Source of the DNA: Alphaproteobacteria bacterium
GTDB taxonomy: Bacteria > Pseudomonadota > Alphaproteobacteria > Rs-D84
NCBI GenBank assembly: GCA_029051085.1
Contig: JAIDLK010000052.1
Span: 1 to 6,008 of the forward strand
Reading direction: 5' to 3'
Length of the DNA: 6,008 nt
Part shown: positions 1 through 4,073 of the stretch, piece by piece
Layout of the letters: each line of letters begins with the position of its first letter
How positions within the stretch are numbered: position 1 is the first letter of the stretch
Translations under genes and position numbers: made by a program
Notes under the pieces: model-generated
Told to the model about the DNA's origin: nothing
What the model saw: only the letters and a program-made list of their open reading frames with translations
Databases searched by the model: none

Positions 1-66
1 GCCGCCAGCGGCTCGGTGCTTGGCGACATCTTGGGCGCTTCGATTGAAAACAGCAAAAAATACTAA
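1..66 (+). CDS. C-terminal end of an unidentified protein (5' truncated by the window)
   Basis: Frame 1 is open from the first base to a TAA at 64-66 and gives 21 residues ending SIENSKKY. The stop codon lies directly on a good intrinsic terminator, as expected for the true end of a gene. The visible tail is Gly/Ser/Ala-rich and then basic. It contains no motif that allows a family to be named. Only the tail is visible, so reading frame and product remain uncertain. Confidence 0.55.
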   Translation, partial: AASGSVLGDILGASIENSKKY

Positions 67-87
67 AAGGGGCACACCGCCCCTTTT
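65..87 (+). terminator. Intrinsic terminator after the first gene
   Basis: A perfect 9-bp stem (65-73 with 79-87, AAAAGGGGC/GCCCCTTTT) closes a 5-base loop. The 3' arm ends in four T. It overlaps the stop codon of the upstream frame. Only 21 bases separate it from the adk-like start, and I see no clear promoter in that gap. The next gene may therefore depend on read-through or on a promoter inside the upstream gene. Confidence 0.8.
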
Positions 88-108
88 AAATTCCAAAGGC
101 AATAAAAA

Positions 109-672
109 ATGAAAGATATGATTGTGCTGATGGGGGGCCAGGGAGTAGGCAAGGGCACATTTTCAAAAATGCTGCGCGAACGTCACGATTACAACTATAT
201 CGAAACAGGCGCAATGTTCCGCTCGCTGCCGGCCGATTCCGCAATTGCAAAACTTATTGCGGCGGGCAATCTGGTACCGGATGCCGAACTTTTCAAGCTG
301 GTTGCATCAAAGATTACAAATACAAAAGACCTGCTTATTGACGGCTTTCCCCGCACAACACCCCAGGCACAGTGGCTGGTACAGAACTATGCAAACAAGT
401 TCGCGATTCATATTCTGTATCTGGATGTCCCCGAAGAAATCATGATAAAGCGCATAAACAAGCGCATTAACGAAGGCGCCGGACGCGCAGATGATGCCGA
501 TGCCGCCGCTGTACGTCGCCGCTTGGATACATTCTGGCAGATAACAATGCCGGCAATCGAATGGCTGCGCACTGCACCGGGAATCAAGTTCTCGGACGTG
601 GATGTCACAGGCCCGGTGGATGAGAACTTTGCACGCATATTAGCGGCAATGCAACCTCAGAAAACGAAATAA
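109..672 (+). CDS. adk: Adenylate kinase family protein (short-lid nucleoside monophosphate kinase)
   Basis: This 187-residue protein should catalyse ATP + AMP to 2 ADP in the cytoplasm, balancing adenylate pools. Visible motifs: P-loop GGQGVGKGT at 9-17, the NMP-binding TGAMFR at 33-38 (usual TGDMLR, so Asp is replaced by Ala), DGFPRT at 78-83 with Q86 close behind, and the lid/catalytic block GRADD at 125-129 followed by RRRL at 136-139. The protein is shorter than the usual bacterial form of about 214 residues because it has the small lid (no Zn-finger-like insertion) and about five residues fewer between TGAMFR and the next conserved block. The start at 109 has AAAGG at 95-99; Met4 is an alternative. 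The gene is monocistronic between two terminators. The family is certain; AMP specificity, and whether this is the main adk of the genome, are inferred. Confidence 0.88.
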   Translation: MKDMIVLMGGQGVGKGTFSKMLRERHDYNYIETGAMFRSLPADSAIAKLIAAGNLVPDAELFKLVASKITNTKDLLIDGFPRTTPQAQWLVQNYANKFAIHILYLDVPEEIMIKRINKRINEGAGRADDADAAAVRRRLDTFWQITMPAIEWLRTAPGIKFSDVDVTGPVDENFARILAAMQPQKTK

Positions 673-698
673 AAAATGCCCCGGTCGGGGCATTTTTT
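671..698 (+). terminator. Intrinsic terminator of the adk-like gene
   Basis: A 12-bp stem (671-682 with 687-698, GC core ATGCCCC/GGGGCAT) has a GGTC tetraloop and six T at the end. It starts on the TAA of the gene. The core is almost identical to that of the terminator at 4700-4725. Confidence 0.93.
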
Positions 699-700
699 AT

Positions 701-729
701 TTGTATTCCCACCACAATACCCATATAAT
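701..729 (+). promoter_or_regulatory. Sigma70-type promoter of cassette A
   Basis: TTGTAT at 701-706, a 17-base spacer, then consensus TATAAT at 724-729. Predicted start of transcription is G736, which is also the base of the first leader hairpin. The promoter of cassette B has the same spacing, an almost identical -35 and a shared CACAATA just upstream of or overlapping the -10. The pair therefore supports each other. Confidence 0.75.
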
Positions 730-735
730 AACAAC

Positions 736-974
736 GTTGACGGGTATTCCGTCAATGAGGTGTGAGAACCTCTGTGTACGCGTCGGAATATGTTCTTGTG
801 GCGCGCAATAATGCGCCGTTTTTACTATTGCGACGAAAAACAAACTCCTGAACCCATCGGGTCAGGAGGGCTCGCGGAATATCCAATACGCGACACAATT
901 CGTACAATTGTTCTCAACCTCCTGACCACCAAAGATTTGGTGGTTTTTCATTTTGAAAAAAGGAGATTGAACAA
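736..974 (+). promoter_or_regulatory. Structured 239-nt 5' leader RNA A (candidate riboswitch/attenuator)
   Basis: This non-coding leader sits between the promoter and the Cys-rich protein gene and is homologous to the leader at 3835-4073, with the same predicted length. Hairpins in order: P1 737-743/749-755; P2 757-761/768-772 with loop GUGAGA; P3 781-790/826-835 with one mismatch, enclosing 800-804/813-817; P4 845-851+853-855/859-868; P5 872-876/889-893; P6 895-900/906-911; terminator P7 925-944. The P4 3' strand (860-869) can instead pair perfectly with 918-927. Segment 914-923 can instead pair with the ribosome binding site (961-970, 9 of 10). P1, P2, P3 and P5 show compensatory changes against the other leader. 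I do not recognise a known riboswitch core. Structures were derived by eye, without energy calculation. Confidence 0.75.
924..948 (+). terminator. Leader-internal intrinsic terminator (attenuator) A
   Basis: CCACCAA at 926-932 pairs with TTGGTGG at 937-943, extendable by A925-T944 and G924-T945, and is followed by T944-T948. It lies before the ribosome binding site, so it would end transcription ahead of the gene unless the alternative pairing 860-869 with 918-927 opens its base. The homologous position in leader B holds an equivalent hairpin. Confidence 0.7.
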
Positions 975-1439
975 ATGAAACTAAAAATATTAATAGTTAT
1001 ACTTGCTCTTGCTGGTAACATATGCATATATGACGCGTACGCATTAGGCGTAACTTGTTTAGACTGTACAGATTCTCGAGGCAATTGTACTTCATATGCC
1101 GCAAGCTGTTGTGCGCCCTGCGGTAGTGGTAGTGGTGGAGGTTGCACTGACTGTAACAGCACAGCTTGGGCATCGACCGGCACTGCCGGACATGAATCCA
1201 GAACTGAAGCATTTTGTGTTTTAGGAAATTGCTCAAAAGCGAAAACTTATCGGTGTGCCGCCGAATATTATGGAAAAACACTTAACGGTACCAGTGGCTG
1301 CACTAAATGCCCGTCGCCCGGTACAAGTACGGCCGGCGAAAATGAGGACATAACGTCGTGCTATATCCCATCAGGCAATAAGTTCAGCGATTCCACCGGC
1401 AGCGGCACATATACCGGAAACTGTTATTACACAAATTAA
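975..1439 (+). CDS. Small secreted cysteine-rich protein A, unknown function
   Basis: The product is 154 residues with a Sec-type signal peptide: basic MKLK, a hydrophobic core at 5-18, and a likely signal peptidase I cut after AYA at 21-23. The mature part carries 15 Cys, including C28-x2-C31, C45-C46-x2-C49 and C57-x2-C60, and a Ser/Gly run at 50-56. The C-terminal block (C94 to N154) has YYG, GC-x2-CP, CYIP at 129-132 and ends NCYYTN. It is shared with the protein at 4074-4700. Many Cys behind a signal peptide suggest a disulfide-stabilised protein in the periplasm or outside the cell. Cys17 does not form a lipobox. The start has AGGAG at 961-965, nine bases upstream. Expression is probably controlled by the leader. 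I recall similar C-termini from gut alphaproteobacterial proteins of unknown role, but no function can be assigned. Confidence 0.88.
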   Translation: MKLKILIVILALAGNICIYDAYALGVTCLDCTDSRGNCTSYAASCCAPCGSGSGGGCTDCNSTAWASTGTAGHESRTEAFCVLGNCSKAKTYRCAAEYYGKTLNGTSGCTKCPSPGTSTAGENEDITSCYIPSGNKFSDSTGSGTYTGNCYYTN

Positions 1440-1463
1440 AAATCCCCGCATGCGGGGATTTTT
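1440..1463. terminator. Bidirectional terminator between protein A and acpS
   Basis: A 9-bp stem (1440-1448 with 1453-1461, AAATCCCCG/CGGGGATTT) around CATG is followed by T on the plus side and has A-rich sequence on the other. It can therefore end both converging genes, whose stops lie at 1439 and 1465. Confidence 0.88.
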
Positions 1464-1464
1464 G

Positions 1465-1842
1465 TTATATCTTTTCAATTACAACTATTGCAGCGGAAAA
1501 TCCGTCTTGGTCGGTAATAGACAGGTGCAGTTTTGCATCGCCCCCCGCCAGTTCTTTTAATTTTGCACGCGCACCGCCCGCGATTAACAATTCCGGACAC
1601 CCCGCTTCGTTATGAGTAACAGATACGTCGGAAAAGGCGATGTCTTCGCCAAATCCTGTCCCCAATGCTTTTAGGCATGCCTCGCGCGCAGCCCAACAGT
1701 TTGCCAAATGTTTTTCTGCATTCGCGCTGTCGTTATCGGCGTGTTCCAATTCCTTTTTGGTAAAAATCCGTTGCTTCTTAAAGGCAGACCAGTCCAAAAA
1801 TCGGCCGCATTCCACCAAATCAATCCCAATGCCAATTATCAT
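1465..1842 (-). CDS. acpS: Holo-[acyl-carrier-protein] synthase (4'-phosphopantetheinyl transferase AcpS)
   Basis: The 125-residue product transfers 4'-phosphopantetheine from CoA to a Ser of apo-ACP, activating it for fatty acid synthesis in the cytoplasm. It has the family N-terminus GIGIDLVE with metal ligand Asp8, and the core W50-A-A-R-E54-A-x2-K58-A-L-G-T-G63, where Glu54 is the second metal ligand and Lys58 the conserved lysine. The C-terminal strand reads LSITDQDGFSAAIVVIE; the usual SH is TD here, a variant I associate with alphaproteobacteria. The frame is open upstream to 1938, but the start at 1842 matches the family and has AAAGGAG at 1851-1857, while the extra 32 residues lack conservation signs. 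The length is typical. It is a monocistronic unit with no visible link to the neighbouring cassettes. Confidence 0.95.
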   Translation of the reverse strand: MIIGIGIDLVECGRFLDWSAFKKQRIFTKKELEHADNDSANAEKHLANCWAAREACLKALGTGFGEDIAFSDVSVTHNEAGCPELLIAGGARAKLKELAGGDAKLHLSITDQDGFSAAIVVIEKI

Positions 1843-1877
1843 TCGATAAGCTCCTTTGATTTTAGTGCTTCTCGCGC

Positions 1878-1907
1878 ATACTAATAATAATTTTCCGATT
1901 CGTGCAA
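1878..1907 (-). promoter_or_regulatory. Possible acpS promoter
   Basis: On the minus strand, TTGCAC (1902-1907), an 18-base spacer and TAGTAT (1878-1883). The -10 matches the consensus at four of six positions. The location between the upstream gene's terminator and the acpS ribosome binding site is right, but the box itself is only fair. Confidence 0.4.
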
Positions 1908-1923
1908 GCAGAAAATAGTGTAT

Positions 1924-1958
1924 AAAAAACACCGGCATTTAAAGTGCCGGTGTTTTTT
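1924..1958. terminator. Terminator of the 35-residue Cys-rich gene (bidirectional in form)
   Basis: CACCGGCA at 1930-1937 pairs with TGCCGGTG at 1945-1952, extendable by two inner pairs. It is flanked by six A on the left and six T on the right, so it has a U-tract in both directions. On the minus strand it follows the stop codon at 1963-1965 by four bases. Confidence 0.9.
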
Positions 1959-1962
1959 GCGA

Positions 1963-2070
1963 TTATTTATTATCGCATGACGGTTTTTTATTGTTTTCCG
2001 GTGTATGATTTTTCTTTTCACCCATGGCGCTGCTGCAGTTTTTGCATTGTTTTTTATCACAATTACACAT
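1963..2070 (-). CDS. 35-residue Cys/Lys-rich small protein, unknown function
   Basis: The product starts MCNCDKKQCKNC and ends KPSCDNK. Cys lie at 2, 4, 9, 12 and 32 (C-x-C-x4-C-x2-C, then a lone Cys). Lys and Asn are abundant in a probably disordered tail. There is no signal peptide or membrane segment, so it should be cytoplasmic, where clustered thiols suggest metal or Fe-S binding. That role is inference only. The case for a real gene is contextual: GGA of the ribosome binding site at 2077-2079 (AAAAGG at 2078-2083) lies seven bases from ATG, a promoter with 17-base spacing lies at 2123-2151, and a strong terminator starts four bases after the stop. It is too short for most gene finders. 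No family recognised. Confidence 0.72.
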   Translation of the reverse strand: MCNCDKKQCKNCSSAMGEKKNHTPENNKKPSCDNK

Positions 2071-2122
2071 GTTTTTTCCTTTTGGTTTAAGTGTTGATTT
2101 TGTTTATGTCCGGACAATGTCA

Positions 2123-2151
2123 ATTTTACCGCACAGCCCCCAAAACAACAA
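2123..2151 (-). promoter_or_regulatory. Promoter of the 35-residue protein gene
   Basis: On the minus strand, TTGTTG (2146-2151), 17 bases, then TAAAAT (2123-2128). The predicted transcription start is near 2116, which is the edge of a perfect 10-base palindrome (TGTCCGGACA, 2107-2116) that could be an operator. The 5' UTR would be about 46 bases. Confidence 0.6.
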
Positions 2152-2170
2152 TATGCATCTATTCCATAAA

Positions 2171-2194
2171 GAAAAATCGCCGCAAAAGCGACGA
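2171..2194 (-). terminator. Terminator of tRNA-Pro
   Basis: On the minus strand, TCGTCGC (2188-2194) pairs with GCGGCGA (2177-2183) across a TTTT loop and is followed by TTTTTC. It begins ten bases after the CCA end of the tRNA. Confidence 0.85.
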
Positions 2195-2203
2195 CTATAT
2201 CCG

Positions 2204-2280
2204 TGGTCGGGGTGACAGGATTCGAACCTACGACCCCTTGCACCCCATGCAAGTACTCTACCAGACTGAGCTACACCCCG
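2204..2280 (-). tRNA. tRNA-Pro, anticodon GGG
   Basis: This 77-base cloverleaf includes an encoded CCA. The acceptor stem is CGGGGTG (5') with CACCCCG, discriminator A. The anticodon stem is CTTGC/GCAAG around the loop ATGGGGT, giving anticodon GGG (codon CCC, and CCU by wobble) followed by G37. The T-loop is TTCGAAT in a stem with two G-U pairs at its base. The C1-G72 acceptor pair is the usual bacterial tRNA-Pro identity feature. It has its own promoter and terminator. Confidence 0.97.
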
Positions 2281-2291
2281 ACATGTCGGAT

Positions 2292-2320
2292 AATATAAAC
2301 GATAATATTATCAAACACAA
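2292..2320 (-). promoter_or_regulatory. Promoter of tRNA-Pro
   Basis: On the minus strand, TTGTGT (2315-2320), a 17-base spacer, then TATATT (2292-2297), about a dozen bases upstream of the mature tRNA. The spacer contains a perfect 12-base palindrome, GATAATATTATC (2301-2312). The -35 lies seven bases beyond the stop of the gene at 2327. Confidence 0.65.
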
Positions 2321-2326
2321 TCTTTT

Positions 2327-2767
2327 TTATTCGCCGCAGTGCTTTTTTATCATGTCGCGTGTTTGCACCGCAATGGCAAAATCACGTGCTTCACTTGCCG
2401 CACAGGGGTTGCAATCCGCACGGCGGGCGCCTTGGCGACAAACAAAGCGCGCACCATTGCATTCGCCACTTACTGTCGTTTCCATGGGGGCCGTAAAATA
2501 CGCCATGGCGATGTTTTTATACTTCTCGGGGATTACATCCGGATTATAGGCCCACATCTGGGCAACCGCATTGGTAACGGTTTGTGCGCACGTGTCTTGT
2601 TCTTGTGCGGCGCCCGCGGTCGACTGGGCATGTTCTGTCGGCAGAATGTCTTCATAACGGCCCGTGTCATGTATTATTGCATATGCAACAACACCCCCGC
2701 AAAGAACCACCATGGATATCAGCAATATGTAATGCGCAATTGAAAAAGAATTTGTCTGGTATGCCAC
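2327..2767 (-). CDS. Single-pass membrane-anchored protein of unknown function
   Basis: The product is 146 residues. A short polar N-terminus is followed by one hydrophobic segment at about residues 12-32 (YILLISMVVLCGGVVAYAII). The remaining 110 or so residues are soluble, Ala-rich and probably periplasmic. Cys occur at the start of the soluble part (DTC) and in a cluster near the end (SGEC, VC, DCNPC, HC), consistent with disulfides. The start is GTG at 2765-2767, chosen because AAGGAGA at 2775-2781 lies seven bases upstream; no ATG is better placed. The stop is followed at once by the tRNA-Pro promoter, so read-through into the tRNA is possible. It is divergent from corA. No family recognised; it could be a small envelope component. 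Confidence 0.8.
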   Translation of the reverse strand: MAYQTNSFSIAHYILLISMVVLCGGVVAYAIIHDTGRYEDILPTEHAQSTAGAAQEQDTCAQTVTNAVAQMWAYNPDVIPEKYKNIAMAYFTAPMETTVSGECNGARFVCRQGARRADCNPCAASEARDFAIAVQTRDMIKKHCGE

Positions 2768-2810
2768 GATTGTCTCTCCTTGGTTACTTTAAATATATGG
2801 TATCATTTTC

Positions 2811-2839
2811 ATTATATTGCCGTGAACGGTTTTTTATTC
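2811..2839 (-). promoter_or_regulatory. Possible promoter of the membrane protein gene
   Basis: Consensus TATAAT on the minus strand at 2811-2816, giving a 5' UTR of about 37 bases. The hexamer 17 bases upstream (GAATAA, 2834-2839) is a poor -35, so the assignment rests on the -10 and the position. Confidence 0.3.
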
Positions 2840-2881
2840 CCAGCATTTGTTGATTTTTTGTTTTTTCGGAGGTAAAATACA

Positions 2882-3793
2882 ATGGAATTTAAGCCAAAGG
2901 AGAATGAAATGTTTGTGACGGAAAAATTAAAGACATTCTCTTGGGTAAATGTCGGAAATCCCGACCATCATGATTTTGAAAAACTGCGTACAGAGTACAA
3001 AATTGACGAGGATAATATTCTGGACATTCTTGATCCGGATGAACAACCGCGTCTGGAAATAGAGGATGACTACAAGGTTATCATCGTACGTTTTCCAATT
3101 ATCAATCGGGAAACCGATACCGTGTGGCATACCGAGCCTTTATCAATAATATATTCGGCAAACCGTGTTATTACCGTATGTCGCAAACGTTGTGATTTGC
3201 TGGACAAGATAAAAAAATCGGAAAAAACATCACGCGAAGAGTTTATTTTAAATATCATATATTATATTGCGGAATCGTACCTGCGTTTTCTAAAAGAATT
3301 GAACAAGCGTGTTATTGAATCTAAAAAAGCGCTGCAGGAGCGTATCAGAAAGAAAGACCTGATGGCGTTGTTGGAGGTGGAAAACAGCTATACCCTTTAT
3401 ATGGCGGGCATAAAAGGCAATGTGGCGGTGCTGGACAAGCTGGAAAAAGTTCGTGGCTTTGTAAAAACCGAAGATGCCCAGGAACTGGCCGAAGACGCCC
3501 GAATAGAGCTGGCTCAGGCGACCGAGGTCGTGACCAGTTACAGCAAGATGCTAAAATCCATCAAGGAAACGTTTGAAAGTGTTATTAACATGGATTCCAA
3601 CACATACATTAACCGTTTGACCATGTGGAACATTATTTTGATTGCGCCGACAATTGTGGTCGGATACTACGGAATGAATGTAAAGCTGCCGTTCGCCGAA
3701 GATGAGGCGATTGGCTGGGTTATATTTGTCTTAATAATGGCACTGCTGATTGGATACGCCATGTATGCCAGCATACGCCGCAGAATTGTTTAA
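2882..3793 (+). CDS. corA: CorA-type magnesium/divalent cation transporter
   Basis: The 303-residue protein forms the pentameric inner-membrane channel for Mg2+ (possibly Co2+/Ni2+). About 240 cytoplasmic residues include the acidic, charged region DEDNILDILDPDEQPRLE near 40-57 typical of the family, followed by a long helical stretch. Two membrane helices follow: about 246-262, ending in the signature Y263-G264-M265-N266, and about 276-297, ending in basic RRRIV in the cytoplasm. The loop LPFAEDEA between the helices is acidic, as usual for cation attraction. The start at 2882 has CGGAGG at 2867-2872. An in-frame ATG at 2909 (Met10) has an equally good AAAGGAG at 2896-2902 and may be used as well. 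I see no strong terminator after the gene. Confidence 0.95.
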   Translation: MEFKPKENEMFVTEKLKTFSWVNVGNPDHHDFEKLRTEYKIDEDNILDILDPDEQPRLEIEDDYKVIIVRFPIINRETDTVWHTEPLSIIYSANRVITVCRKRCDLLDKIKKSEKTSREEFILNIIYYIAESYLRFLKELNKRVIESKKALQERIRKKDLMALLEVENSYTLYMAGIKGNVAVLDKLEKVRGFVKTEDAQELAEDARIELAQATEVVTSYSKMLKSIKETFESVINMDSNTYINRLTMWNIILIAPTIVVGYYGMNVKLPFAEDEAIGWVIFVLIMALLIGYAMYASIRRRIV

Positions 3794-3799
3794 AACATC

Positions 3800-3828
3800 T
3801 TGTTTTTATACCCGACACAATATATAAT
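3800..3828 (+). promoter_or_regulatory. Sigma70-type promoter of cassette B
   Basis: TTGTTT at 3800-3805, 17 bases, TATAAT at 3823-3828. Predicted transcription start is G3835. The layout matches the promoter at 701-729, including CACAATA next to the -10. It starts seven bases after the corA stop, and no convincing terminator separates them. Confidence 0.75.
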
Positions 3829-3834
3829 AAAACA

Positions 3835-4073
3835 GTCGACAGGTGTTCTGCCGATGGGGTGTGACTACCCTGTATCTGCGTTGCAATATGTAATTATAAC
3901 GCGCAATTACGCGCTGTTTTTTACTATTACAATGAAAAAACAACTCCTGACCTGGTCAGGAGGGTTGCTGAATATAAAAAATAAGCAACACAATTCAGAT
4001 AATTGTAGTCAACCTCCTGACCACTCAAGCTTTGGGTGGTTTTGTTTCATAAAAACATCAGGAGAGTTGAAAT
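3835..4073 (+). promoter_or_regulatory. Structured 239-nt 5' leader RNA B (candidate riboswitch/attenuator)
   Basis: This is a homologue of the leader at 736-974, with the same predicted length. Hairpins: P1 3836-3842/3848-3854 (one A-C mismatch); P2 3856-3860/3867-3871, loop GUGACU; P3 3879-3888/3925-3934 with one mismatch at the same position as in A; inner hairpin 3901-3904/3911-3914; P4 3944-3951/3955-3962; P5 3964-3969/3984-3989; P6 3990-3995/4001-4006; P7 terminator 4021-4039. Alternative pairs: 3954-3963 with 4013-4022 (10 bp, perfect), and 4009-4020 with the ribosome binding site 4058-4070 (12 bp, one bulge). The 16 bases at 4009-4024 (TCAACCTCCTGACCAC) are identical to 914-929. Pairings were found by eye. 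Confidence 0.75.
4020..4043 (+). terminator. Leader-internal intrinsic terminator (attenuator) B
   Basis: CCACTCAA (4021-4028) pairs with TTTGGGTGG (4031-4039), with one T-G wobble, and is followed by four T, one G and three more T. It is equivalent in position to 924-948. The U-tract is interrupted, so it may be weaker than that of leader A. Sequestration of the binding site may then matter more in this copy. Confidence 0.6.

Noticed and set aside
671..698. Near-identical terminator cores at 671-698 and 4700-4725 as a mobile or recombining repeat
   Set aside because: The shared part is only the GC-rich hairpin of 18 bases. Such cores recur by convergence and their flanks differ.
864..870. 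AGGAGGG in leader A (and the same in B) as a ribosome binding site for an upstream frame
   Set aside because: No ATG or GTG follows at usable distance in leader A. The bases are explained by pairing with CTCCTGA and CCTCCTGACC.
790..978. A 62-codon frame in leader A whose TGA overlaps the ATG of the Cys-rich gene, suggesting a coupled leader peptide
   Set aside because: At the aligned site in leader B, ATG (3888-3890) is followed at once by TAA, so no peptide is kept. There is no ribosome binding site, and base changes follow RNA pairing rather than codons.
1843..1938. The 32-residue N-terminal extension of AcpS in the open frame
   Set aside because: AcpS proteins begin at the GIGIDLVE strand, a strong binding site precedes 1842, and the extension runs into the neighbouring gene's terminator.
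2091..2549. Plus-strand frames of 134-152 codons over 2091-2743
   Set aside because: They run through the tRNA on the opposite strand and through the membrane protein gene in antisense, without binding sites or coherent protein features.
3791..3807. Terminator after corA (TAAAACA-TCT-TGTTTT)
   Set aside because: The stem is six pairs with only one G-C, and it overlaps the -35 box of cassette B. It is unlikely to work as a terminator.
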